Under the pieces are notes generated by a model. That model saw only the letters and a program-made list of their open reading frames with translations. It was not told the DNA's origin and did no database searches. Positions 1 to 7,928 of a stretch of DNA of 64,000 nt are shown here, piece by piece (the first letter of the stretch is position 1; each line of letters opens with the position of its first letter). The DNA is from UBA3006 sp036746695 (GTDB taxonomy: Bacteria > Actinomycetota > Acidimicrobiia > Acidimicrobiales > Ilumatobacteraceae), in NCBI GenBank assembly GCA_036746695.1, contig DAIODP010000001.1, positions 1,240,001 to 1,304,000 on the forward strand, written 5' to 3'. Made by a program: the position numbers and the translations under genes.

Positions 1-1
1 T

Positions 2-211
2 GCAATTGACGCCGCCCGAATGGTGGTGGCATGTGAACTCATCACTGCAGTTCGTGCAGCGCGAAAAGTTGATCTCGGCCCGTCGGCGACCAAGCTCGTC
101 GAGCGATGTTCGACACTGCCTGTCGATACGTCGGATCGCTCACTTACATCCGATATTCAGATTGCCCTGTCGTTGCTGAGCTCGCTGGCAACGGTCTTCG
201 ACCTCGGATAA
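2..211 (+). CDS. hutH: Histidine ammonia-lyase (aromatic amino acid lyase), C-terminal end, 5' truncated by the window
   Basis: The frame is open from the left edge and ends at TAA 209-211, giving the last 69 residues of a longer protein whose start lies outside the window. It begins AIDAARMVVACELITAVRAA and ends with a stretch containing DRSLTSDI. This matches the C-terminal helices of the HAL/PAL family, where an ELL-x-A-x-Q helix is followed by a V-P-x-x-x-x-D-R-x-L-x-x-D-I motif. HAL removes ammonia from histidine to give urocanate, the first step of histidine breakdown. The MIO-forming Ala-Ser-Gly is outside the window, so histidine cannot be told from phenylalanine or tyrosine as substrate. 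A formimidoyltransferase at 33.2-34.0 kb fits a histidine route but is not adjacent. Confidence 0.68.
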   Translation, partial: AIDAARMVVACELITAVRAARKVDLGPSATKLVERCSTLPVDTSDRSLTSDIQIALSLLSSLATVFDLG

Positions 212-528
212 GCATGCGCCGCATGCCCTGCGGTAACTTGCTCTTTCCAACAGCGTGTATGAAGGCAAATGGGAAAAATTCAACTGCAGTAGTAAAGCGT
301 ACGACTTTGCCTACATTGTCTCGTGACACTTTGTCACATTCAATACCCAAGAGAAAATTGGAGAGCGAGTAATCGCTTTAGCGAGCACCAGCTCGTTGAT
401 ACGAGCGTGATGTAAGTGGTGCAAAGACAACAATCAAACCAATTGCCCAAATAAGTGCTTACAGCGAGCTGTTTTGTATTGGCCATGCTGCGGGCTCTGG
501 TGCAGATGCTGGGATGTTGCCAAAATGA
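212..528. other. Intergenic stretch with no convincing gene
   Basis: About 317 bp between the lyase stop and the acyl-CoA dehydrogenase remnant. It looks more AT-rich than its surroundings. The short open frames in it match no family I recognise. It holds an inverted repeat GTGACA-CTT-TGTCAC at 323-337 and two overlapping, mutually exclusive inverted repeats: CGAGC/GCTCG at 382-395 and GCTCGT/ACGAGC at 391-406. Nothing resembling the missing N-terminal two thirds of the downstream dehydrogenase can be read in any frame. It may contain the terminator of the upstream gene and a rearrangement junction near 528. Confidence 0.5.
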
Positions 529-921
529 ACACGTGCTGCACACGAATATGCGCTCGACTATGCAAAAGAGCGTCATGCATTCGGCAAGCCGATCATCATG
601 CACCAAGCCATTGCGTTCAAACTTGCCAACATGATCACGCAAATTGACGCAGCACGTTTGCTCATCTGGCGTGCTTCCTGGCTTGCAAAGAATGGCGGCT
701 ACAAAAACGCCGAAGGTTCACAAAGCAAGTACTTCGCATCTGAAATGTCGGTACGCGTAACCGAAGACGCCATCCAGATTTTGGGTGGTTATGGCTACAC
801 ACGCGAATACCCAGTAGAGCGCTGGCACCGTGACGCCAAGATTCACACCATCTTCGAGGGCACCTCAGAGATTCAGCAACTGGTGATTGCTCGTGCAATC
901 AGCGGCTTGCGCGTCGAATAA
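529..921 (+). pseudogene. Acyl-CoA dehydrogenase, 5'-truncated remnant
   Basis: The frame after TGA 526-528 reads TRAAHEYALDYAKERHAFGKP and continues to TAA 919-921. It is the C-terminal third (130 residues) of an acyl-CoA dehydrogenase, an FAD enzyme of beta-oxidation that puts a 2,3 double bond into acyl-CoAs. Conserved pieces are ERHAFGKPI, the ILGGYGYTREYPVERWHRDA helix and FEGTSEIQ, whose Glu is the family's catalytic base. Homology begins abruptly at the first residue after the TGA. No start codon, no FAD-binding N-terminal half and no plausible upstream frame are present. The coding part is otherwise clean, so the truncation looks recent. ATG 598 could start a 107-residue product, but that would lack most of the fold. 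Confidence 0.75.
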
Positions 922-930
922 AAACTGGTA

Positions 931-2037
931 TCAGCTGGGCAAGAGAAGCTCAGCGTTACTGACGAAGAATGCTTCGATTGCCGCATCACCGAGCGGTGTG
1001 ATGTCAGCGGCCATGCGACCAATTGGGTCAGTGCCACCTTCAGGGTGTGGAAAGTCTGTCGAAAACGCGTAGATCTCGGACATCCCGTAGCGCTCAATTT
1101 GTCGAGCCGTGCGCTCCCAGAAAAACGGCGTAACGCGAATCTGGTCGACGAATACTTCGCGCGGACTTCGCTTCAAACTTTCACGCAGACGACGCGATAA
1201 CGCGAGACGATCTTCAAGCAGATCAACAAACGGACCAACCCACATTGCGCCAAGTTCAATTACACCAACTCGCAGATTTGGATGGCGGTCGAAAACGCCA
1301 CCGTAGATCATCGTTGCTAAATAGTTTTGTGCAGCGAGATGCATAGTGGCCAGCGTGTGCGGACCGATCGGTTCACCAGTCGAGAAGGTGCCAGGCCGCA
1401 ACAAGTCGGCATCACCCCACGCGTTGCTGGCAAAGAAACCGTCTTGGCCGCCGATATGCAAAGTGACGGGAAGTTCTGCTTCGGCGAGTAACGCCCATAG
1501 CGGGTCAAGCTCGGCCGCGGCAGGTGAGCGACCTCCAGGTGCGATGCCATCTTGGATGAAAACTGCTCGTGCGCCACCAGCCGCAACTCGCTCGGCTTCG
1601 GCGATTGCACCATCGATCGTCGTCAAGTTGAGCAATGCAGCTGGGCGCAAGCGTCCACGACCAGATTTTGTCCATCGCAGTACCGTGTCGTTGTATTCGC
1701 GCAGCACGACACCAGCATTCGGGTGATCAGACCAGGCGGGCATCGCCAAAACCACTTGCGGAAAAATAAGTTGACGCTCGATACCCATCACGTCCATTGC
1801 AGCTAAACGGCCTTCGGGGCTAGACGCACCAGGTGCAGCGGTACCTTTGGTATTCCACACCGACTCGGTTGTGAGATCGGGTTCATCGGTGGCATCGAAC
1901 AACGGGATTCCAGCGAAGCGTTTACCAAAGCGTGCGGTTGCGTCGCCGAATACCTCACCCCAACGAGAAATCGGCACTTGCAAATGACTGTCAAGGTCAA
2001 GGATGCGTCCGTGAACGGCGGTCAGCGTGGTTGTCAT
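931..2037 (-). CDS. Amidohydrolase family 2 protein (ACMSD-like metal-dependent hydrolase)
   Basis: 368 residues with the TIM-barrel amidohydrolase-2 signature. The start has LDLDSHLQVP (the D-x-H metal motif near residues 14-18), TLHIGGQDGF carries a central metal-binding His, and FSTDFPHPEGG is the C-terminal metal Asp region. The family contains decarboxylases such as ACMSD and gamma-resorcylate decarboxylase, and hydrolases; the substrate cannot be read from sequence. It lies on the minus strand between a truncated acyl-CoA dehydrogenase (stop 9 bp from its own stop) and a second dehydrogenase tail 12 bp upstream of its ATG. No clear Shine-Dalgarno precedes the ATG, and a TATTAT hexamer at 2047-2052 would give a nearly leaderless transcript. 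Confidence 0.85.
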   Translation of the reverse strand: MTTTLTAVHGRILDLDSHLQVPISRWGEVFGDATARFGKRFAGIPLFDATDEPDLTTESVWNTKGTAAPGASSPEGRLAAMDVMGIERQLIFPQVVLAMPAWSDHPNAGVVLREYNDTVLRWTKSGRGRLRPAALLNLTTIDGAIAEAERVAAGGARAVFIQDGIAPGGRSPAAAELDPLWALLAEAELPVTLHIGGQDGFFASNAWGDADLLRPGTFSTGEPIGPHTLATMHLAAQNYLATMIYGGVFDRHPNLRVGVIELGAMWVGPFVDLLEDRLALSRRLRESLKRSPREVFVDQIRVTPFFWERTARQIERYGMSEIYAFSTDFPHPEGGTDPIGRMAADITPLGDAAIEAFFVSNAELLLPS

Positions 2038-2046
2038 GCCAAAAAC

Positions 2047-2073
2047 ATAATAGAGGACATATCAGAGATTCAA
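2047..2073 (-). promoter_or_regulatory. Possible promoter of the amidohydrolase, inside an ACAD remnant
   Basis: On the minus strand TTGAAT (2068-2073) and TATTAT (2047-2052) stand 15 bp apart, and the amidohydrolase ATG begins at 2037. The spacing is short for a sigma-70-type promoter, so the evidence is mainly the good -10 hexamer. Transcription would start a few bases before the ATG, which fits the missing Shine-Dalgarno. Confidence 0.3.
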
Positions 2074-2118
2074 CACCTACTGATTGCTCGCGCAATCTCC
2101 GACCTGCGCGTGGAGTAA
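2050..2118 (+). pseudogene. Acyl-CoA dehydrogenase C-terminal tail, 22-codon remnant
   Basis: The plus strand reads SEIQHLLIARAISDLRVE and then TAA 2116-2118. This matches the end of the remnant at 529-921, which reads SEIQQLVIARAISGLRVE and TAA. By hand the two 69-nt segments agree at 53 positions (about 77%). They are therefore diverged paralogous gene ends, not a fresh duplication. Nothing of the gene remains upstream; the amidohydrolase ATG is 12 bp away. It ends 7 bp before the kbl stop codon on the other strand. Confidence 0.75.
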
Positions 2119-2125
2119 CTGAAAC

Positions 2126-3307
2126 CTAGGAAACTTGTTTGTCGCGTGCAGTGACAAACGCAGCAACACAGGTATCGATGTCCGCCTTGGTGTGCGTTGC
2201 GCATACTTGCACGCGAATGCGAGCCTTGCCCATTGGAACAACGGGGTAGGAGAACGCAACGACGTAGATGCCAAGTTTGAAAAGCTCTGAGGCCATGCGA
2301 ACAGCTTCGTGTTCATCTGCGAACATCACGGGAACAATTGGATGTTCGCCGGGAAGAAGTGTGAAACCGGCAGCAGTCATTTGGTTGCGGAAATGTTTGG
2401 CGTTCTCACGAAGAGTGTCGCGGGTTGTGGTGCCTTGAGCAACGAGGTCGAGTGCTACAAGCGAACCAGCCACCACAGTTGGCGGGATGGAGTTGGAGAA
2501 CAAGTACGGGCGAGCGCGCTGGCGCAAGAGATCGATGATTTCTTGGTGCGAAGAGATGTAACCACCCGATGCACCGCCAAGCGCTTTGCCGAGCGTGCCA
2601 GCAATGATGTCGACTCGATCGCGAACCCCAAACATTTCTGGGGTGCCCGCGCCACTTGCGCCGATGAAACCCACAGCGTGCGAATCGTCCACCATGACCA
2701 TTGCTTCGTATTTATCGGCGAGATCGCAGATCTCTTTCAGTGGAGCAAACGAGCCATCCATTGAGAACACGCCATCGGTGACAATGAGTGTTCGTCGTGC
2801 ACCTTGGGCCGCAATCAACTGGGCTTCCAGGTCGGCCATGTCGCGGTTCTTGAAGCGGTAGCGCGTTGCCTTGCATAATCTGATGCCGTCGATGATTGAC
2901 GCGTGATTTAATTCGTCTGAAATAACTGCGTCGTTTTGGTCGAGCAGCACTTCAAAGATTCCGGTATTTGCATCGAAGCATGATGGGAACAGGATGGTTG
3001 CGTCAGTGCCGAGCAGAATGGAAAGCTTTAATTCCAAAGTGTCGTGTTGCGACTGGGTTCCACAGATAAAGCGAACACTGGCCATGCCAAAACCGTTGAC
3101 GTCGAGCGACTCTTTGGCGGCAGCAATCACTGCAGGGTTATTAGCAAGCCCGATGTAGTTGTTGGAGCAAAAATTGATGAGATCCTTTTTGCTGCTGAGT
3201 ACATGTGACGCCTGAGGAGAATCGAGCAGACGCTCGCGCTTGTACAGGCCCGCTGTCTGGATGTCGTCAAGCGTTTTCTGCAGATCTTTTTGAACACTGG
3301 TGTACAT
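2126..3307 (-). CDS. kbl: Glycine C-acetyltransferase (2-amino-3-ketobutyrate CoA ligase)
   Basis: 393 residues, the usual length of Kbl, a PLP enzyme of the alpha-oxoamine synthase family. It splits 2-amino-3-ketobutyrate with CoA into glycine and acetyl-CoA. Visible hallmarks are FGMASVRFICGTQSQHDTLE, the DDSHAVGFIGASGAGTPE segment of the cofactor pocket, and AGTLGKALGGASGG, which holds the Schiff-base lysine. It follows tdh with a 9-bp gap, so the two enzymes of threonine breakdown to glycine form one transcript. Confidence 0.96.
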   Translation of the reverse strand: MYTSVQKDLQKTLDDIQTAGLYKRERLLDSPQASHVLSSKKDLINFCSNNYIGLANNPAVIAAAKESLDVNGFGMASVRFICGTQSQHDTLELKLSILLGTDATILFPSCFDANTGIFEVLLDQNDAVISDELNHASIIDGIRLCKATRYRFKNRDMADLEAQLIAAQGARRTLIVTDGVFSMDGSFAPLKEICDLADKYEAMVMVDDSHAVGFIGASGAGTPEMFGVRDRVDIIAGTLGKALGGASGGYISSHQEIIDLLRQRARPYLFSNSIPPTVVAGSLVALDLVAQGTTTRDTLRENAKHFRNQMTAAGFTLLPGEHPIVPVMFADEHEAVRMASELFKLGIYVVAFSYPVVPMGKARIRVQVCATHTKADIDTCVAAFVTARDKQVS

Positions 3308-3316
3308 AGGTTTTCC

Positions 3317-4342
3317 TTAAGACCAATCCATGATGACTTTGCCCGAATTAGACGAGCGCGCCGCAGCGAATGCGTTTTCCCATTGACTTGCAGGAAAGCG
3401 ATCGGTGATGACATCGCGAATATCTAGGCCGGTCTGAATGAGTGAGTTCATGGCATACCACGTCTCGTACATTTCGCGGCCGTAGATGCCCTTGATAGTG
3501 ATCATGTGGGTGACGAGCTTTGCCCAATTAATAGAGATCTCTTTGCTTGGAAGACCCAACACCGCAACTCGGCCACCGTGACTCAAGTTGTCCAAGATGT
3601 CGGGAAGCGCAGTTGGTGCTCCGCTCATCTCGAGTGCGACGTCGAAGCCTTCTTTCATGCCCAATGTTTTTTGTGTTGCAGCAATAGAAGAAGTCATGGG
3701 GTTAACCGCAATATCGACACCCATTGATCGAGCAAGTTCCAAACGAGATTCGTTGATGTCGCTAATGACGACGTAACGCGCACCAACATGACGTGCCACC
3801 TTGGCGGCCATCAAGCCGATGGGGCCAGCACCTGTTATCAATACGTCTTCGCCAGCAACGGGGAAAGTAAGCGCGGTGTGTACTGCGTTTCCAAATGGGT
3901 CGAAGATTGCACCAAGTTCAGCGTCTACCGCATCGGAGTGCACCCAAACATTGCTTGCGGGGATAACGACGTATTCGGCGAATGCGCCGTTTCGGTTAAC
4001 ACCAACACCTGAAGTGTTTTTGCACATGTGGCGTCTGCCTGCGCGGCAGTTGCGGCACGTACCGCAAATGATGTGGCCTTCTCCGGAAACGAGAGCACCC
4101 AGTTCGAGTGAAGTGACTTCCGAACCCATCTCGACGATGCGGCCAGAAAACTCGTGCCCAATAATGAGCGGAGCATTGACTGCTGATGCAGCCCATGCAT
4201 CCCACGATTCAATATGTAAGTCGGTTCCGCAGATGCCCGTTTTCTCGACACGAATCTTGACGTCGGTTGGGCCAGGAGTGGGTTCGGCGCATTCGATCAT
4301 TTTAAGGCCGGGTGCTGCAGATGGCTTAAACAGTGCGCGCAT
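3317..4342 (-). CDS. tdh: L-threonine 3-dehydrogenase
   Basis: 341 residues, a zinc-dependent medium-chain dehydrogenase that oxidises L-threonine to 2-amino-3-ketobutyrate with NAD+. It has GICGTDLHIESWDAWA (catalytic Cys and substrate loop), GHEFSG (catalytic zinc), the four-cysteine structural zinc lobe from ICGTCRNCRAGRRHMC, and the Rossmann motif ITGAGPIGLMAAKVA. The product is passed to Kbl, encoded just downstream. An imperfect operator-like dyad CCAAG-N6-CTTGG lies at 4368-4383 in the 78-bp divergent gap to the crotonase. Confidence 0.96.
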   Translation of the reverse strand: MRALFKPSAAPGLKMIECAEPTPGPTDVKIRVEKTGICGTDLHIESWDAWAASAVNAPLIIGHEFSGRIVEMGSEVTSLELGALVSGEGHIICGTCRNCRAGRRHMCKNTSGVGVNRNGAFAEYVVIPASNVWVHSDAVDAELGAIFDPFGNAVHTALTFPVAGEDVLITGAGPIGLMAAKVARHVGARYVVISDINESRLELARSMGVDIAVNPMTSSIAATQKTLGMKEGFDVALEMSGAPTALPDILDNLSHGGRVAVLGLPSKEISINWAKLVTHMITIKGIYGREMYETWYAMNSLIQTGLDIRDVITDRFPASQWENAFAAARSSNSGKVIMDWS

Positions 4343-4420
4343 AGTGGAATTAGCGTAGTGCTCGTGGCCAAGTGATGGCTTGGTAAGTTGGAACTTCGTA
4401 CTGTAAGGGGCTGAATTTTT

Positions 4421-5125
4421 GTGACTGGATTAGCAACGTATTCCTTGGTCGACGGTATTTCCGTGATCACGATGGACGATGGCAAGGCAAATGCGATATC
4501 CCTCGCCATGCAAGAGGCGCTGAACGCGGCGCTCGATGAGGCCGAACGTGCGAATGTGCCAGTGGTACTCACTGGGCGCAGCGGCATTCTTTCGGCTGGC
4601 TTCGACTTGAAGACGTTGATGGCCAGTGGGCAGCCCGCTGTCAACATGTTGAACGGTGGTTTAGAGCTGGCAATTCGGTTGCTCAGTTTTCCTACCCCAG
4701 TAACGATTGCGTGTGGCGGCCATGCCATCGCAATGGGCGTATTTCTGATGTTGTGCGGCGATTATCGGATTGGCGTGCAAGGCGAATTTAAGTACGTAGC
4801 AAATGAAGTGGCGATCGGCATGACGATGCCATTTTCCACGATCGAGATTTTGCGACAACGCGTAACGCCGGCTGCGTTAAACCGCTCAGTTCTTTTGGCC
4901 GAAGTATTCACTCCAAGCAACGCAGTAGAGACGGGTTTTGTTGATCGAGTAGTGAGTAGCGAAGCAGAGTTGATACCCGCAGCGTTGGAGTATGCAAAGA
5001 CCACAGTCGCGCTCAACGCCGCAGCGCACGCTGCAAGCAAGAAACGATTGCGAGCCGGGGTAATCGGAGCAATCCGTGTTGGATTGGAAAAAGACTTAGC
5101 AGGTTGGCAAAAGCAATTTCTTTAG
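4421..5125 (+). CDS. Crotonase/enoyl-CoA hydratase family protein
   Basis: 234 residues starting at GTG 4421, with a TAAGGGG Shine-Dalgarno-like element 10 nt upstream. The crotonase fold is shown by SAGFDLKTLM (the oxyanion-hole A-G-F-D loop) and by CGGHAIAMGVFLMLCGDYRIG. In classical hydratases the latter region carries the first catalytic Glu, within G-G-x-E-L. Here the equivalent place is hydrophobic, while the second Glu (ANEVAIG) is kept. It may therefore be an isomerase, a hydrolase or an inactive relative rather than a standard hydratase. Its TAG overlaps the trhO stop by 4 nt (TTAG). Confidence 0.85.
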   Translation: MTGLATYSLVDGISVITMDDGKANAISLAMQEALNAALDEAERANVPVVLTGRSGILSAGFDLKTLMASGQPAVNMLNGGLELAIRLLSFPTPVTIACGGHAIAMGVFLMLCGDYRIGVQGEFKYVANEVAIGMTMPFSTIEILRQRVTPAALNRSVLLAEVFTPSNAVETGFVDRVVSSEAELIPAALEYAKTTVALNAAAHAASKKRLRAGVIGAIRVGLEKDLAGWQKQFL

Positions 5126-6022
5126 CGAGATGCTGCAATAGTGCGGCAATCCAAACAAGAAATTGCCTCAACTGACGATTCGCAATCGGCACACACCAAA
5201 GTGCGCTTGCGGCAATTGTTGTCATAGCAGTTGTGAAATTGATTTGTTGGCTGCGAGCAGTAGTCGCAAACACCGAGAACACTTACAGACTTGCTGAAAT
5301 CCATTTTTAGCCGTTGGTCAAAAACGTAGAGCGAACCTTCCCATAGGCCGCCATCACGAAACTTCTCGCCGTAACGAACGATGCCGCCTTCAATTTGGTA
5401 CACCTCTTTGAAGCCGCGGTTCTTCATCACCATGCTGAGCACTTCGCAACGAATTCCGCCGGTGCAATACGTGACGATGGGTTTGTTCTTGAGGTGGTCG
5501 TACTTGCCGCTCTCTAGTTCTTGAACGAAGTCGGGCGTCGTGCCCACCATTGGAACTATGGCGTTTTTAAACTTGCCGATCCTGGCTTCAAACGCATTGC
5601 GCCCGTCGAAGAAGACCACTTCTTCGCCCCGTTCGGCCACCAACTGATTTACTTCTTCAGGCTTGAGATGCGTTCCGCCACCAACGATTCCGTTTTCGTC
5701 AACCTGAATTTCCTCGGGTACGCCAAACGTGACAATTTCATCGCGAACCCGAATGGAGAGGCGGGGGAATTCGTCACCCTTGCCCTCGGACCATTTGAAG
5801 TCGATGTCCTTGAACGCAGGAAATTCGCGTGTAACTCGAAGATATTTCTTGATCGATTCGAGCGAGCCGCCAACTGTGCCGTTGATGCCGTGTTTGGAAA
5901 TGATGATTCGACCCTTGAGGTTGAGACGCTCACACAATGCGCGCTGCCACAAGCGAATCGCATCTGGGTCTGCCAGCGGCGTGAACTTGTAATAGAGGAG
6001 GATTTTTGTGGGGTCGATGCAC
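5122..6022 (-). CDS. trhO: tRNA uridine(34) hydroxylase, rhodanese domain (TrhO/YceA); 5' end uncertain
   Basis: TrhO makes 5-hydroxyuridine at tRNA position 34 using O2 and prephenate-linked chemistry. An N-terminal acylphosphatase-like domain has ISKHGINGTVGG and FKDIDFKWSEG. A rhodanese domain has the Cys loop TYCTGGIRCE. A C-terminal Cys-rich tail (CDYCSQ, CADC, CLDC) is typical. The first in-frame conventional start is TTG at 5952, but conserved sequence continues upstream (TKILLYYKFTPLADPDAIR) with no ATG, GTG or TTG. A GTG at 6020-6022 lies one frame off. Removing one base from the CCCC run at 6010-6013 would give MHRPTKILLYYKF, a normal start for the family. Either a frameshift or sequence error sits there, or a rare codon (ATC 6016-6018) is used. 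Confidence 0.85.
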
Positions 6023-6089
6023 TCAAATTTATCGGGGTCCCCGTAATTGAGGCGTTTTGGATAGACCCGCCCCTTTAGGCTTGAGAGCC

Positions 6090-7301
6090 ATGGAGATCCT
6101 GCAGTCGCGAAAGTTGGCCAATGTCTTGTACGACATTCGTGGCCCTGTGCTGGAGGAAGCCAAGCGCCTAGAGGCTGCAGGGCACAGGATTATCAAACTG
6201 AATATTGGCAATCCGGGGCCATTTGGTTTTGAGACTCCACCAGAAGTGTTGGTCGAAGTCGTGCGCAATCTGCCGATCTCACAGGGTTACTCAGATTCGC
6301 AAGGCATCTTGTCTGCACGCACCGCGGTTGTGCAGCACTACCAAGAACGCGGCATCGATATCACTGATGTAGATGATGTGTGGTTAGGCAACGGCGTGAG
6401 TGAACTTATTCCGGTTGCATTGAATGCATTGCTGAATGAGGGCGACGAGGTACTGATACCCGCACCCGACTATCCACTGTGGACAGCATCCACCAGCCTG
6501 TCGGGCGGAAAGCCTGTGCACTATTTGTGCGACGAGGCAAATGGCTGGATGCCGAACATGGACGACATTCGCTCCAAAGTAAATGATCGTACGAAAGCAA
6601 TCGTGGTGATTAATCCAAATAATCCGACTGGCGCTGTGTATAGCCCCGAGATTTTGCGTGAGATTGCTGATTTTGCTGTAGAGAGAAACCTCATCGTGAT
6701 GGCCGACGAGATCTACGACAAGATTTTGTATGACGATGCAGTGCACACCACGTTTGCTGCGATAGCTCCAGACGTATTTACTTTGACGTTTAGTGGTCTC
6801 TCGAAGGCCTATCGTCTTGCAGGATTTCGTGCTGGGTGGATGGTGATGACCGGCCCGCGCAAACACGCGACGAGTTACATCGAAGGCATCACCATGCTCA
6901 CCAACATGCGACTGTGCGCCAACGTTCCGGCTCAGCACGCCATACAAACCGCGCTTGGCGGTAGGCAGAGCATTAAAGACTTGGTGCTGCCAGGTGGGCG
7001 ACTTCTCGAGCAGCGCAATGCTGCGATTACCGCGTTGCGTAAAATCCCTGGTGTCTCGTGCGTAGAGCCGAAGGGGGCGTTGTATGTCTTCCCCCGGCTC
7101 GACCCAGCGATGTACCCCATTGCGGACGATCGCAAGTTCGTTCTTGATTTATTGCGAGCCGAGCACGTATTAGTAGTACAAGGAACTGGTTTTAATTGGC
7201 CGACACCAGATCACTTACGCATTGTCACGTTGCCTTGGGCTGCCGACCTCACCGAGGCCATCGGACGCATTGGCAACTTTTTGTCCACTTATACTGCGTA
7301 G
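6090..7301 (+). CDS. alaA: Pyridoxal-phosphate aminotransferase, AlaA type (glutamate-pyruvate transaminase)
   Basis: 403 residues from ATG 6090. An upstream TTG at 6057 would add 11 residues that do not fit the family. The protein follows E. coli AlaA along its length: LANVLYDIRGPVLEEAKRLE, LNIGNPGPFGF, VINPNNPTGAVYS, ADEIYDKILYDD, and SGLSKAYRLAGFRAGWMV with the PLP lysine. The expected reaction is pyruvate plus glutamate to alanine plus 2-oxoglutarate. It heads a plus-strand run with engB, ppa and an SRPBCC gene. Confidence 0.93.
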   Translation: MEILQSRKLANVLYDIRGPVLEEAKRLEAAGHRIIKLNIGNPGPFGFETPPEVLVEVVRNLPISQGYSDSQGILSARTAVVQHYQERGIDITDVDDVWLGNGVSELIPVALNALLNEGDEVLIPAPDYPLWTASTSLSGGKPVHYLCDEANGWMPNMDDIRSKVNDRTKAIVVINPNNPTGAVYSPEILREIADFAVERNLIVMADEIYDKILYDDAVHTTFAAIAPDVFTLTFSGLSKAYRLAGFRAGWMVMTGPRKHATSYIEGITMLTNMRLCANVPAQHAIQTALGGRQSIKDLVLPGGRLLEQRNAAITALRKIPGVSCVEPKGALYVFPRLDPAMYPIADDRKFVLDLLRAEHVLVVQGTGFNWPTPDHLRIVTLPWAADLTEAIGRIGNFLSTYTA

Positions 7302-7311
7302 CCTCAAAGGC

Positions 7312-7911
7312 GTGACAAAACCTCTCGAGATCGCATTTGTCACTTCGGCAGACAATTACCGAACATTGCCAGAGTCTCCTGTTGAAGTTGCTTTTGTTGG
7401 ACGCTCCAATGTTGGTAAATCATCGCTGATTAATTCGCTTGCAAATCGGAAGCAATTAGCGCGCGTGTCCAAAACGCCGGGACGAACGCAACTGATCAAC
7501 TTGTTCGAAACCCCTGGCGGCGGAACGCTCGTCGACCTGCCGGGCTATGGCTACGCAGCGGTGCCGGGCAAGATTAAGCGCGGTTGGGAAAAAATGATCG
7601 TTGGCTATCTGCAAGAGCGCGAAGAACTTGAAATGATCTTTGTTCTTGTCGATGGCCTAATTGGCCCTACCGATCTTGACTTAATGATGTTGGAACAACT
7701 TCGCGACAGCAATGTTTCTTTCACGGTGGTGGCCACGAAACAAGACAAGGTCAAGTCATCAAAAAGCGCAACACGCAGAATTGAATTAGCGACCGCGTGT
7801 CAGATCGATGCAGCAGAAATTGTTTGGACAAGTGTGTCCACGGGTTTAGGAATAGACCAATTGCGCACATTGGTCAATAGGTGTTTGAACACCAACCCAA
7901 ACCGCCGCTAG
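7312..7911 (+). CDS. engB: Ribosome biogenesis GTP-binding protein YihA/YsxC (EngB)
   Basis: 199 residues from GTG 7312, 10 bp after alaA; an earlier in-frame start at 7222 would lie inside alaA. It is a TrmE-Era-EngA-like GTPase of the EngB group, which acts late in large-subunit assembly. It has the G1 P-loop GRSNVGKSSLIN, a G2/switch region around SKTPGRTQ, G3 DLPGYGYA and G4 TKQDK. The length is normal. There is no good Shine-Dalgarno, so it may be translated by coupling to alaA. Confidence 0.93.
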   Translation: MTKPLEIAFVTSADNYRTLPESPVEVAFVGRSNVGKSSLINSLANRKQLARVSKTPGRTQLINLFETPGGGTLVDLPGYGYAAVPGKIKRGWEKMIVGYLQEREELEMIFVLVDGLIGPTDLDLMMLEQLRDSNVSFTVVATKQDKVKSSKSATRRIELATACQIDAAEIVWTSVSTGLGIDQLRTLVNRCLNTNPNRR

Positions 7912-7928
7912 TTGCGTATGCTGGCGTG

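Noticed and set aside
106..372. 88-codon open frame after the lyase tail
   Set aside because: It starts inside the lyase gene in another frame, has no family pattern and an unlikely composition.
529..2118. Insertion sequence or transposon as cause of the ACAD disruption
   Set aside because: No transposase, no terminal inverted repeats and no short target duplication are visible; the repeated ends are homologous gene ends.
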